Origin: CAYYKD01 sp964471825
GTDB lineage: Bacteria; Spirochaetota; GWE2-31-10; CAYYKD01
Direction of reading: 5' to 3'
NCBI GenBank assembly: GCA_964471825.1
Contig: CAYYKD010000002.1
Span: 62,001-126,000, forward strand
DNA: 64,000 nucleotides
A program made the position numbers and the translations under genes. The stretch's first letter is position 1. Every line of letters starts with the position of its first letter. Below the pieces are notes generated by a model. That model was not told the DNA's origin and did not search any database. It saw only the letters and a program-made list of their open reading frames with translations. Positions 45,111-53,297 of the stretch are shown in pieces.

Positions 45111-46184
45111 ATGAAAACTATTTATGTGATTTTACTGGTTATAATGAATTTTTTAGTATTTTCAAATGAATTATCTAAAAATAATTTATCTCTAAATAAT
45201 TTATCTACGATAGATACGAGATTTATCCCAAGATGGATTAAGTCATATTCGGTTAAAAGAGATATAATTGATGGAGTTACTGATGAGGCGGATCGCGGAA
45301 AGATCCTTGATTACTATATTGATGATGGTATTAATTACAACTGGATATTGAAACCCTCAAAAGACAATAAGGCTGATCTAATTATCCTATATAATCTTCT
45401 TCTTAAATATCCGACAACCAGAGCTATATTGACATTAGAAAAAGAAAAAACACTCTATGAAAATCAGAATCCGGTTTTTTTACAGAAGGGCGGGATGCTC
45501 TTTGGAGGAGATCACTCTTTCTATTTTAGAACAGATGATGAGTGGACCGGATTCTCTACAGTATTTTTGGGATATAGATTTGGCGTTAACGAATTTTTTA
45601 ATATTGGATTTGAGGGTGGGGTAGGATTGCCGCAGATATACCTTGTTAATCTTATACTTCATTTTAAACTATTTGAAACTGATAATAAAGTTTTTTTTCT
45701 TGGATTACGGGCTAGAATTGGTTATAATTATCAAAATACTGAGCAGTTTATGTTCGTCGGAGATATGGGATATATGGGATTAGGCGTTGATTATTATAAT
45801 ATTAAAGACAGACATGGTTTTTACTTTGCTACAGATCTGACTGCAGCCGTACGATTTGGCAGGTATAAATCTCAGGCATTCTATTACACCATCTTCCCTA
45901 AGGTTGATTTTGATCTTAGAACAGGCAAGGCTAAGGTTTTATTTAGCCCTGTGATGGCAGGTTATGAGGTAAGATGGGGAATAAAGATGGAATGGAGTTT
46001 TGCTGTTGAAACAGGTTATGCATTCCCGATCCCATGGGGGAGTATTCCTGACGGCGAGTGGATAAATTTTCCATCTCTTGCTAATGTGAGTGTAAATTAT
46101 AGATTTGGCGGACCAAGTGATAGGTTTTATTCTAAGTCTAATCAGAAAAAGATCTATGATAAAGCCCAGGCAGATACCTGGTAA
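45111..46184 (+). CDS. Exported protein with C-terminal outer-membrane barrel-like domain
   Basis: 357 residues; the ATG was chosen after GGGAGG, which lies inside a longer upstream frame. A signal peptide (about 1-20) is followed by a soluble N-terminal part (about 20-125) and strand-rich sequence from residue 130 on with alternating aromatic residues (FRTDDEWTGFSTVFLGYRFG, GLRARIGYNYQNTEQFM, VNYRFGG). The tail after the last strand is charged. Likely an outer-membrane protein; no named family recognised. A terminator follows. Confidence 0.75.
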   Translation: MKTIYVILLVIMNFLVFSNELSKNNLSLNNLSTIDTRFIPRWIKSYSVKRDIIDGVTDEADRGKILDYYIDDGINYNWILKPSKDNKADLIILYNLLLKYPTTRAILTLEKEKTLYENQNPVFLQKGGMLFGGDHSFYFRTDDEWTGFSTVFLGYRFGVNEFFNIGFEGGVGLPQIYLVNLILHFKLFETDNKVFFLGLRARIGYNYQNTEQFMFVGDMGYMGLGVDYYNIKDRHGFYFATDLTAAVRFGRYKSQAFYYTIFPKVDFDLRTGKAKVLFSPVMAGYEVRWGIKMEWSFAVETGYAFPIPWGSIPDGEWINFPSLANVSVNYRFGGPSDRFYSKSNQKKIYDKAQADTW

Positions 46185-46198
46185 ATCGGACAAATTGT

Positions 46199-46231
46199 TG
46201 AGCTTGTTTTTCTGCAGTAAGCTCATTTTTT
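46199..46231 (+). terminator. Rho-independent terminator
   Basis: TGAGCTT (46199-46205) pairs with AAGCTCA (46219-46225), followed by a T run. It ends the barrel-protein gene. Confidence 0.75.
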
Positions 46232-46312
46232 ATTACAGGAAACTTTTAAAGCAGGTCTTTAGAATTTTCCTTAAATAGGCTCTAAATCGATATTTTTTAC
46301 GGGGAACTACTT

Positions 46313-46510
46313 ATGAAGAGAATTGGTGAATTATTTATTGAAAACAAGGTTATTACAAGTGAAGATTTACAGCATGCTTTGTCAATACAGAAATCATTAG
46401 GTGTGCATAAACCACTTGGGGAAATTCTGGTTGATCTGGAACTGATAACCTATGATAAATTGATTAGGTACATTGAGATTCAGCTTGAAGCACTAGGTGA
46501 AACTATATAG
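46313..46510 (+). CDS. Stand-alone MshEN / GspE-N-like domain protein
   Basis: 65 residues made of two copies of one short motif: RIGELFIENKVITSEDL (about 3-19) and PLGEILVDLELITYDKL (about 34-50), each followed by a helix ending in Gln. This is the pattern of the MshEN/T2SSE-N domain, normally the N-terminus of type II secretion or pilus ATPases, some of which bind cyclic di-GMP. Here it is a free-standing protein. The second conserved Gly of each motif is replaced (K, E), so ligand binding is uncertain. RBS CGGGGAA before the ATG. Confidence 0.75.
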   Translation: MKRIGELFIENKVITSEDLQHALSIQKSLGVHKPLGEILVDLELITYDKLIRYIEIQLEALGETI

Positions 46511-46523
46511 GAGTTTTCTGTTT

Positions 46524-47318
46524 TCATAGATTTGATTTATATTTTTCATATAGAATAATACCTGCAGATACAGATACATTTAATGAGTCAATTTCTCCGT
46601 TAGTAGGAATAGAGAGTATAATGTCACAATTTTTTTTTACCAGGTCTCTCATCCCTTTTCCCTCATTGCCCATTATTATTGCCGACCGCGGAGCAAACTT
46701 TTCCTTATGAACCGGCACTCCCCCCATATCAGTACCATAAATCCAGAAACCTGATTGTTTTAGCTTATCAATAACTCTGATAAGATTTGTTATGCTGTAA
46801 ATATTAAGATGTCCTGCTGCACCGGAAGATCTTTTAATTACAGTTGAGTTTACAGGTGCAGAATTATCCTTAGGCAGTATTATGTGTTTTACACCAAACA
46901 GGAGTGCAGATCTTAGAATTGCTCCAAGATTACCGACATCATTAATAGAGTCTAGGATAAGGAAAACCTCCTGTTCTGAGAGATTTGAATCACAAAAATC
47001 AAAGAGTTCTTTCTCTGATTTTAGGTCGATCGCTTCTCCGCTTGTTAGTATGGCAATTCCCTGATGATTAAGTCCCTTCAAGTGTTTTTCAAAAAACAAG
47101 TTATCCTTATAGAGTACCCGTATATCGTTGTCAGTTGCTTTCTTGATTATTTCAAAATAGTTTTCTCTATGACTACTTAAAATATATAAGATAGAGCATT
47201 TGCTTTGTTTTAGATATTCTCTAACGGCATTTTTGCCAAATATAAGGTTATTAGCTTCAATTTCATGATCATTTTCATTTAAGTTAGAACCTTTCAATTT
47301 TATTAACCTTTCCGTCAA
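46524..47318 (-). CDS. rlmB: TrmH/SpoU-family RNA 2'-O-methyltransferase (RlmB-like)
   Basis: 264 residues from a TTG 8 bases after AGGA; all candidate starts are TTG and one 18 bases earlier is possible. An N-terminal substrate-binding domain (about 25-105, with FGKNAVREYLKQS) precedes the trefoil-knot SPOUT domain: SINDVGNLGAILRSALLFGV, then IIMGNEGKGMRDLV and IPTNGEIDSLNVSVSAGIILYE. It 2'-O-methylates ribose in rRNA or tRNA using SAM; 23S rRNA G2251 is the RlmB target in E. coli. It overlaps the end of the preceding calcium-repeat gene by 35 bases. Confidence 0.9.
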   Translation of the reverse strand: MTERLIKLKGSNLNENDHEIEANNLIFGKNAVREYLKQSKCSILYILSSHRENYFEIIKKATDNDIRVLYKDNLFFEKHLKGLNHQGIAILTSGEAIDLKSEKELFDFCDSNLSEQEVFLILDSINDVGNLGAILRSALLFGVKHIILPKDNSAPVNSTVIKRSSGAAGHLNIYSITNLIRVIDKLKQSGFWIYGTDMGGVPVHKEKFAPRSAIIMGNEGKGMRDLVKKNCDIILSIPTNGEIDSLNVSVSAGIILYEKYKSNL

Positions 47319-48084
47319 AATTTGTGTCCTTTTCAATTCTTATTACTCTTCGTTTTTCATCTGTGTAGTGCCATTCGTCAGGTTTACCGTCAAAATTGTT
47401 ATCTTTAACTATAGTTGGTTTATCAGTTTTTACCAATGCCCATTTACTGTCATAGTTAAATACAACCCACATATCAATTTTACCGTCATGATTTGTATCA
47501 AGCTCATATCTAAGTGGAATCTTACCCTCGGATGTGTTATTATCCCATTTATTACCCGGGCCGCCGTTTGCAGGATCAATAAATGTATAATAGTAAAACT
47601 CATTCATTTTACCGTCATTATTTGTGTCAACAGATTCTTTAATGTTTTTGCCGTTATCATTAATCTCTTCCATGTTTTCAAAGATGCCGTCATAGTTGTT
47701 GTCGTATTTTTCCATGTAGATTATATCGTTAAACTTATAGATGTAATAGTCAGGTTTACCATCTGTATTTCTGTCTACCCCGATCTCAGTTCTGACACTG
47801 CGTCCCTCAAGGGTATTTTTGATGAATAGGTCTTTGATCCCGTCATTATTAGAATCAAACTCTTCGCTTCGTATGTAGTAGATTATATTTTTATCTGAAA
47901 CAAAAAACCAGCTTTCATCAGCTTTTCCATTTTTGTTTAAATCAAGGGTTTTCCATTCGCTATATAGCTGTGGAGTAATCCATCTATTTATCCTTCCATC
48001 ACCATTTGTATCTAACTCCATTGAGTAGATGTTGATACCTAAAAATATCAGAATAATCAGAAAAAAGTATTTAAAACAGCTCAT
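47284..48084 (-). CDS. Secreted protein with nine calcium-loop (DxNxDG) repeats
   Basis: 266 residues. A signal peptide (about 1-21) is followed by nine copies of a D-x-N-x-D-G type loop (for example DTNGDGRIN, DSNNDGIKD, DRNTDGKPD, DTNHDGKID, DTNFDGKVN) spaced about 20-35 residues. The second copy has Asn in place of Asp (DLNKNGKAD). Loops of this kind bind calcium in EF-hand-, dockerin- and thrombospondin type 3-like proteins. Between loops are short aromatic strands (YYIYKF, WYFVxD-like). Likely a calcium-stabilised extracellular or periplasmic protein. No dockerin/cohesin partner is seen. GGATGACTT precedes the ATG. Confidence 0.85.
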   Translation of the reverse strand: MSCFKYFFLIILIFLGINIYSMELDTNGDGRINRWITPQLYSEWKTLDLNKNGKADESWFFVSDKNIIYYIRSEEFDSNNDGIKDLFIKNTLEGRSVRTEIGVDRNTDGKPDYYIYKFNDIIYMEKYDNNYDGIFENMEEINDNGKNIKESVDTNNDGKMNEFYYYTFIDPANGGPGNKWDNNTSEGKIPLRYELDTNHDGKIDMWVVFNYDSKWALVKTDKPTIVKDNNFDGKPDEWHYTDEKRRVIRIEKDTNFDGKVNKIERF

Positions 48085-48242
48085 AAGTCATCCTTTGTTA
48101 AATTTAAAATAATATAACCAATAATACAGGTTTATTCAATACATAGTTTCGACATTTTACAAATAATTAAAAGTTAAATCATACATCTTTTTAAAGATTA
48201 TTGAATAAAAACTCGAAAATGAAGAGGTTAAAGGAAATATTA

Positions 48243-50024
48243 ATGCCCGGTAATACCAATTTAGACTCACAAAACAACTTTGATCCATTAATTAAAGAGC
48301 TTTCAGATACAGAGAGAAGAAAGTTACTGGAAAAAATCTCTACAAGGCTTGATAGTAAAGTGTTGAATGAAAACTATGAGGAATCGGTTAAGTCTGAAAC
48401 AACGGCATTTTCTAAACAAGATGGATATCTTGAAAATCGCCTTAACTCGTTAGGTTTTATAGATAGAATAATAATCTGGTTTAAGTCACTATTTAGCGGA
48501 CGAAATGAAAAAATAATAGTTCTGGATATTGAGCTGTCGCATTTAAAAAGAAAGATCAATTCAGTGAACTCCGGTATAGTTGATTTTGAAAATGGAGTTT
48601 TGACACATAGATTCGCACAGGTGTTTTTACCATTAATTAGTCAACTGTCTGATAATTTATCAAGATTTGAAAGATTCATGCTTGACCCTGTTTACTACTA
48701 TGGTTTTTTATCCTATGCATTTGAAAAGAGGTTTGATGAAAAACAGAAAAATGATCTTGAAGACTTGACTCCTACAACGATTGCATTCTCTGAAAATAAG
48801 GAGAGCTATATTGAGGATCAAGTGTTTTACAGTGAGTTGGAGAGAAGACAGAAAAAGTTTTTTTTAGGATTAAATAGCTCTGCTTTTACTGTTATTTCTG
48901 AACAGATAAATCTGTTTGACCGTTTCTTACTACTATTAAAAACTGATTTTAAACCATTCTTTGTAGAGTTTAAGATAATCAATAATACTGATGTAATTAA
49001 TGTTTCTAACTTTGGAGAATTTAAAAAGCTCGTTGGGGTACTTGAGAGATTTACTTCAATATTAAATAGTTTTCCTGAGTCGATCAGTCAGGTTGATTAT
49101 ATAAAATATCTACCGGAATATAGCAAAGAGAATCCAATTATCATGGTTAATGACAGTATCGATATCTTTACTGAATATGATCTTAAGGTTGTTGAGGAGA
49201 TAATAAGTTCTATGAGTCAGATTGGGAAACAGATCCCATTTACTGATATATTTAAATACTTCAAAAAAAATCTATTCTACACTCCTAAGACGATAAATAT
49301 TAAGTATGATTTTACCTCATCATACAAAGACTATAAGAAAAATGTTACGGATTTTCTTTGGAAAAAGTTCTATGCTGATTTTAAAAAAGAACTATACTAT
49401 AAAATGGTTGATAAGGTTTTGCCGGGCTATAGATTTTCATGCTTAAGGTATTTTAACGGGTCTCTTAGAAATATGCTTGATCCGGAATTAAAACCTTTAT
49501 TGTTGAATACAGCACATCTAAATCTAGGGTATAAATTTCATGAGGAAATCTATACGAAGTTTATGGAACCACTTGTACACAGACTTTTAATTGATGGATC
49601 GTTCTACGATAATAACGAAAGAGAGAAACTTTCTACGGTATATTATAAATTAAAGGAGATTAGTAAGAAGATTAAGGAGTTTGATGAACTCATGAGTGAA
49701 TCCGGTGAGCTTGGTAAAAAGTTTCGATTATACCAGAGAAGGGCAAGTGCAGATGAATATTACCGGCAATCATTGAAAAATTCAATTATTGAGATAAACG
49801 GTAAATCAAATGAGATTGTTGATGAACTAATTCAAAGTTATGATGATGTAAATAGATTTATTGTTCAGTTTGAGGTTCCTATTCCGGGAAAAGGGTTTCC
49901 TATTACTAATTTAGATGACATAAAACCCTTAAGCGGTCTTCATGTGTATTTATCTATTGAAAAAGCATTGAAATATTTTGAAAATTTTTATAGTATTTAT
50001 AGAATATCAGAAACAATACAATAA
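48243..50024 (+). CDS. Large soluble helical protein, first of a tandem paralogous pair
   Basis: 593 residues from the ATG after AAAGGA. No signal peptide; the only hydrophobic stretch (RIIIWFKSLFSG, about 75-90) is probably amphipathic. It is a helical protein with an N-terminal motif DPLIKELSDTERRKLLEKI. The next gene shares the same start motif, the IVDFENG/IVDFEKN segment and general length, so the two arose by duplication. I associate proteins of this shape with a spirochaete-restricted unknown family (DUF5312), from memory only. It begins a two-gene operon with a 22-base gap. Confidence 0.75.
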   Translation: MPGNTNLDSQNNFDPLIKELSDTERRKLLEKISTRLDSKVLNENYEESVKSETTAFSKQDGYLENRLNSLGFIDRIIIWFKSLFSGRNEKIIVLDIELSHLKRKINSVNSGIVDFENGVLTHRFAQVFLPLISQLSDNLSRFERFMLDPVYYYGFLSYAFEKRFDEKQKNDLEDLTPTTIAFSENKESYIEDQVFYSELERRQKKFFLGLNSSAFTVISEQINLFDRFLLLLKTDFKPFFVEFKIINNTDVINVSNFGEFKKLVGVLERFTSILNSFPESISQVDYIKYLPEYSKENPIIMVNDSIDIFTEYDLKVVEEIISSMSQIGKQIPFTDIFKYFKKNLFYTPKTINIKYDFTSSYKDYKKNVTDFLWKKFYADFKKELYYKMVDKVLPGYRFSCLRYFNGSLRNMLDPELKPLLLNTAHLNLGYKFHEEIYTKFMEPLVHRLLIDGSFYDNNEREKLSTVYYKLKEISKKIKEFDELMSESGELGKKFRLYQRRASADEYYRQSLKNSIIEINGKSNEIVDELIQSYDDVNRFIVQFEVPIPGKGFPITNLDDIKPLSGLHVYLSIEKALKYFENFYSIYRISETIQ

Positions 50025-50046
50025 CGGATTGAATAACGGATAAATT

Positions 50047-51795
50047 ATGGATAAAAAATCGAGTCTTGATTTAATTATTAAAGATCTTGCTGTAGAAGAA
50101 AAGAAAGATCTCCTTAATAAAATTCAAAAACCCGACAAACAGTCTCAAGAAAGTAGTGATGATGTTAATGAGAAATTAACTCCTGCACAGAAACGAGATA
50201 ATCAACTAAAGATTGCCCGAAAAGAGTATGAAAAGTATGGTTGGCTTAGTAAGATGATAATCAAGATGATATCGATTATTAAGGGCAAGAGGACCGAAGA
50301 GATCGTTCTTGAAAATATTATTTTAAATATAAAAAAAGAGATTATTTCAAGGTATGGTAATATTGTTGATTTTGAAAAGAATGCATTTACAAATGAGTTT
50401 GTAAAAGAAATAATTCCGCTTGCTAAGTCAGGGATTGAACTCTCTCAGCTATTTTCACGATATATACCTGATAATATAAATAGCTTTGTAGCCTATCTAT
50501 TTGAGAACGGTTTAAGTGAGCAGAAGCGGAAAATGCTAGCCCAGACAGATCCGGAAAATCTCGGATATAATCGGGACTATTTTGACAAGATGAAATTTTC
50601 CAAAGAGAAGGATAAGAGATTTAAGGATTATTTTAATATAATTGAGCGATCAGATTATTTTGAATTGAGCAGTCAGATAGATAAATTTGAGATCCTTCAA
50701 AAACTGATTTCATTTGATTTTAGATCATTTTTAAAGCTTTTCTATGTTCTAGATCCTGATGATAAGATAAGTTCGTCAAATTTTGCAGAGTATTATAAGA
50801 TAGATAAAGATCTTGAAAGGCTTTTTAGAATAATCTATAATATTACTTTTAAATTCTCTGATATAGACTTCATTCTAAATTATGCAGAATATGTTAAGCT
50901 TACCGCTGATAATACCGGAAAAACATTGATACCAACTCAGGATGAGATAAGGTCAATCGGTAATATATTTAATGCTCTTGAAAACCTCTTAAGAAAATTA
51001 CCTCTCTTAATGATATTCCGTTTTTTTAAAGAGGACATTCAATATACTCCAAATAAGATTAATTCACCTTACAATTTCCTATTGAATTATAAGAGCTTTA
51101 AGAAAGATCAAAATAATAAGATATGGGATGCATATTATAAAAAAATGAAGGAAAAGTACCTTAGCGATCTCATAGAAGAGTTACTCGGTTTCTATGAATT
51201 TACAACATTATCGCATTTTTCTACAGTACTCAAGGCTCAACTTGAGAAGTATTCAACAGTAAAAGTTGGAAATGTTTATTATTTAAATCTGACCATGGAA
51301 TTTATTAATAGAATATATAAGAAAAAGATAGAGCCTATTATTAACTCACTTCTTGTTAATGGAAATTTTAAGAACGAGGGGTCAAAGGTTTCCCTATCTA
51401 ATGCATATTTTGAGCTTGATAATGTTCAAAAAAATATAATGGAGTATGATGAATCATTCTCTGAGAATAACGGACAGGGTAAAAAACTTATGACTTTCAT
51501 AAAGTTGGTGGGTACTGATTCGAAGTATGTTAAGACTCTACAAAATAAGGTCTTGGAGATAAATACTAAAACACTGGAGTTGGTAAAGAGTGTTTCTACA
51601 CCACTTAAAAATATGTATGAGATTCTTCTTCGGATTCTTGATCAGAATAATCCGGTTATGTGTCCGGTAAGCAATGTAGACTCCATTAGATTTTCAGGGT
51701 ATCTTGCTAATCCAATAAAGGCGATCGAGGATAGTGTTAAATATTTTACACTCTATTATAATATTCTTGAAAACTTTGATGAAGGAAAGAAGTAA
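50047..51795 (+). CDS. Large soluble helical protein, second of the paralogous pair
   Basis: 582 residues. N-terminus SLDLIIKDLAVEEKKDLLNK parallels the first paralogue, and shared segments include IVDFEKNAFTNEFVKEIIPL and the LLRKLPLLMIFRFFKED region. Divergence is high, suggesting an old duplication with separate roles. No catalytic motif seen. The 22-base gap to the first gene implies cotranscription and perhaps a heteromeric complex (inference). Confidence 0.75.
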   Translation: MDKKSSLDLIIKDLAVEEKKDLLNKIQKPDKQSQESSDDVNEKLTPAQKRDNQLKIARKEYEKYGWLSKMIIKMISIIKGKRTEEIVLENIILNIKKEIISRYGNIVDFEKNAFTNEFVKEIIPLAKSGIELSQLFSRYIPDNINSFVAYLFENGLSEQKRKMLAQTDPENLGYNRDYFDKMKFSKEKDKRFKDYFNIIERSDYFELSSQIDKFEILQKLISFDFRSFLKLFYVLDPDDKISSSNFAEYYKIDKDLERLFRIIYNITFKFSDIDFILNYAEYVKLTADNTGKTLIPTQDEIRSIGNIFNALENLLRKLPLLMIFRFFKEDIQYTPNKINSPYNFLLNYKSFKKDQNNKIWDAYYKKMKEKYLSDLIEELLGFYEFTTLSHFSTVLKAQLEKYSTVKVGNVYYLNLTMEFINRIYKKKIEPIINSLLVNGNFKNEGSKVSLSNAYFELDNVQKNIMEYDESFSENNGQGKKLMTFIKLVGTDSKYVKTLQNKVLEINTKTLELVKSVSTPLKNMYEILLRILDQNNPVMCPVSNVDSIRFSGYLANPIKAIEDSVKYFTLYYNILENFDEGKK

Positions 51796-51816
51796 CAATT
51801 TTTTGAATAATCAATA

Positions 51817-51859
51817 GAGGTTCTTGCATAAATAAATTTTGAATTTTTGCAAGAGGCTC
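51817..51859. mobile_element. 43-bp minimal copy of the GAGGCTCTTGC repeat
   Basis: GAGGTTCTTGCATAAATAAA then TTTTGAATTTTTGCAAGAGGCTC: the same end sequence as the 181-bp element, but the centre is lost. It is flanked by AATA at 51813-51816 and 51860-51863, again a 4-base duplication. Just downstream is an AATAAAAT-type simple repeat (51859-51891) that runs into the end of the HAD gene. Confidence 0.65.
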
Positions 51860-51880
51860 AATAAAATACTCAATAAAATA

Positions 51881-52609
51881 TCAATAAAATATCGGTTTAG
51901 CACAGTTAATATGTCGCCCTTCATTAATCATTTTAAGTAGATTCTCGATGTTCTCGAATGTTCCATAGTATGAGGTTTTCCAGTTCTCTGCGAATTCTGC
52001 TGATTCACCTGTGTGATCGATAAGAATTGGGGTTACAGAATGGTGGAGGGCACTATCGATATCATTTTTTGTATCACCAAATAAGAAGATATTTTCCGGA
52101 GGAAATTTTTTCTTGAGTAATAGTTCAGACGATGAGATTGCATCCACAACAAGCTCGTGTCGTTCATCTGCCTGTTCCCCAAATCCGCCTGAGCAGAAGT
52201 AAACATTTAGATTGAAGAAAGCAAGTTTTATCATAGCTCCTTCGTAAATATTTCCTGTAACTAATGCAACATTGGATTTTTCATGTAAAATTTTAATAGT
52301 ATTATGTGAATTTGGAAATATTTTAAAAGCATTTTCTGCAGAGCTGTATTCTCTAAGCGTATTTAAATAATTGTTTTTAAATTTACTCCAAAGTTCATTT
52401 TCATTTTTTAGATTTAAATGTTCATTATTTAAGTATCTATTATATAGAACTTTAAAAAATTTACGATCAATGCCACCCTTAAAAGATAGTGATCTATCAA
52501 CCTTAACATCAAGTGTTTGTTCAAAGGCGTCAAGATAAGCTTTTTTACCTGTTCCTGTCGAGTCCATTATAGTTCCGTCTATATCAAATAAAAACAAGAG
52601 ATCTCTCAT
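51881..52609 (-). CDS. HAD-family phosphatase (phosphoglycolate phosphatase-like)
   Basis: 242 residues. Motif I is FDIDGTIMDSTGTG (catalytic Asp9 and Asp11), a helical cap domain follows (about 18-85), then motif II (ALVTGN, Thr), a conserved Lys, and motif IV FGDTKNDIDSA. The substrate is a small phosphate ester; 2-phosphoglycolate or nucleotide monophosphate is usual for this branch. No operon partner on this strand. Confidence 0.9.
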   Translation of the reverse strand: MRDLLFLFDIDGTIMDSTGTGKKAYLDAFEQTLDVKVDRSLSFKGGIDRKFFKVLYNRYLNNEHLNLKNENELWSKFKNNYLNTLREYSSAENAFKIFPNSHNTIKILHEKSNVALVTGNIYEGAMIKLAFFNLNVYFCSGGFGEQADERHELVVDAISSSELLLKKKFPPENIFLFGDTKNDIDSALHHSVTPILIDHTGESAEFAENWKTSYYGTFENIENLLKMINEGRHINCAKPIFY

Positions 52610-52751
52610 ACTCAGTCCTACAATAATATAAAAAAAAGGTTAATTAAAATCAAATTTTATAATATAATAACAAAGATTGCAATTAAATTTTACTTAATAT
52701 TTAATATGAGAAAAATATTTGCAACTTGATTCTTAAGTATAAGGATAAAGA

Positions 52752-53297
52752 ATGGGAAAGCCTGATTTTATAAAACATGAAGTTTACAAATTAAAGATTA
52801 TTGATAAAGATAATAATGAGCTTTACTCGGGCCAGGTTAATAAAAAAGCATGGGAGAAGAGCATTGAAACCGGTAAATTGTGGGAACTTACTGAAAATGG
52901 TAGGGTGATTGAGAAAGAGATAGATGAGTATGATGGTGTAGGAAAAAAAATATCAATTGAAAATGGGCAAATTATTATTAAACTAACTATGGCGCGTGCT
53001 AATATAAGTAATGAAGTAGAAAGCAATCCAAATATGCTTACAAATCTTGAGGATTTAATAAAGAAAAGAAAATATGAAATGCCTGATAACTCATATACAA
53101 CACATCTATTTAAAAATGGTGCTGACAAGATTTTAAAGAAGATGGGTGAGGAAACTATAGAGGTCATACTTGCGAAGAATAATAGAGTTGAGACAATTAA
53201 AGAGTGTGCTGATCTCGTATACCATTTACTTGTTTATCTCGTAAATCAAGGAATAGAGTTTAAAGAGGTTCTAGATGAACTTAAAGAGAGACACTAA
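52752..53297 (+). CDS. HisE-like pyrophosphohydrolase with a degenerate HisI-like N-terminus
   Basis: 181 residues. The C-terminal half (about 97-181) is a phosphoribosyl-ATP pyrophosphatase (HisE) domain of the MazG-like superfamily: EETIE and ECADL supply the acidic metal ligands, with LVYHLLVYLVNQGIEFKEVL. The N-terminal half (about 10-85) recalls HisI (NKKAWEKSIETGKLWELTEN), but the Cys and DCDxD residues needed for cyclohydrolase are absent. No other his genes are near, so the role in histidine synthesis is doubtful. The stop overlaps the next start (TAATG). Confidence 0.8.
   Translation: MGKPDFIKHEVYKLKIIDKDNNELYSGQVNKKAWEKSIETGKLWELTENGRVIEKEIDEYDGVGKKISIENGQIIIKLTMARANISNEVESNPNMLTNLEDLIKKRKYEMPDNSYTTHLFKNGADKILKKMGEETIEVILAKNNRVETIKECADLVYHLLVYLVNQGIEFKEVLDELKERH

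Noticed and set aside
52752..53297. Part of a histidine biosynthesis operon
   Set aside because: No other his gene is within the window and the HisI-like half lacks the catalytic Cys and DCDxD motif.
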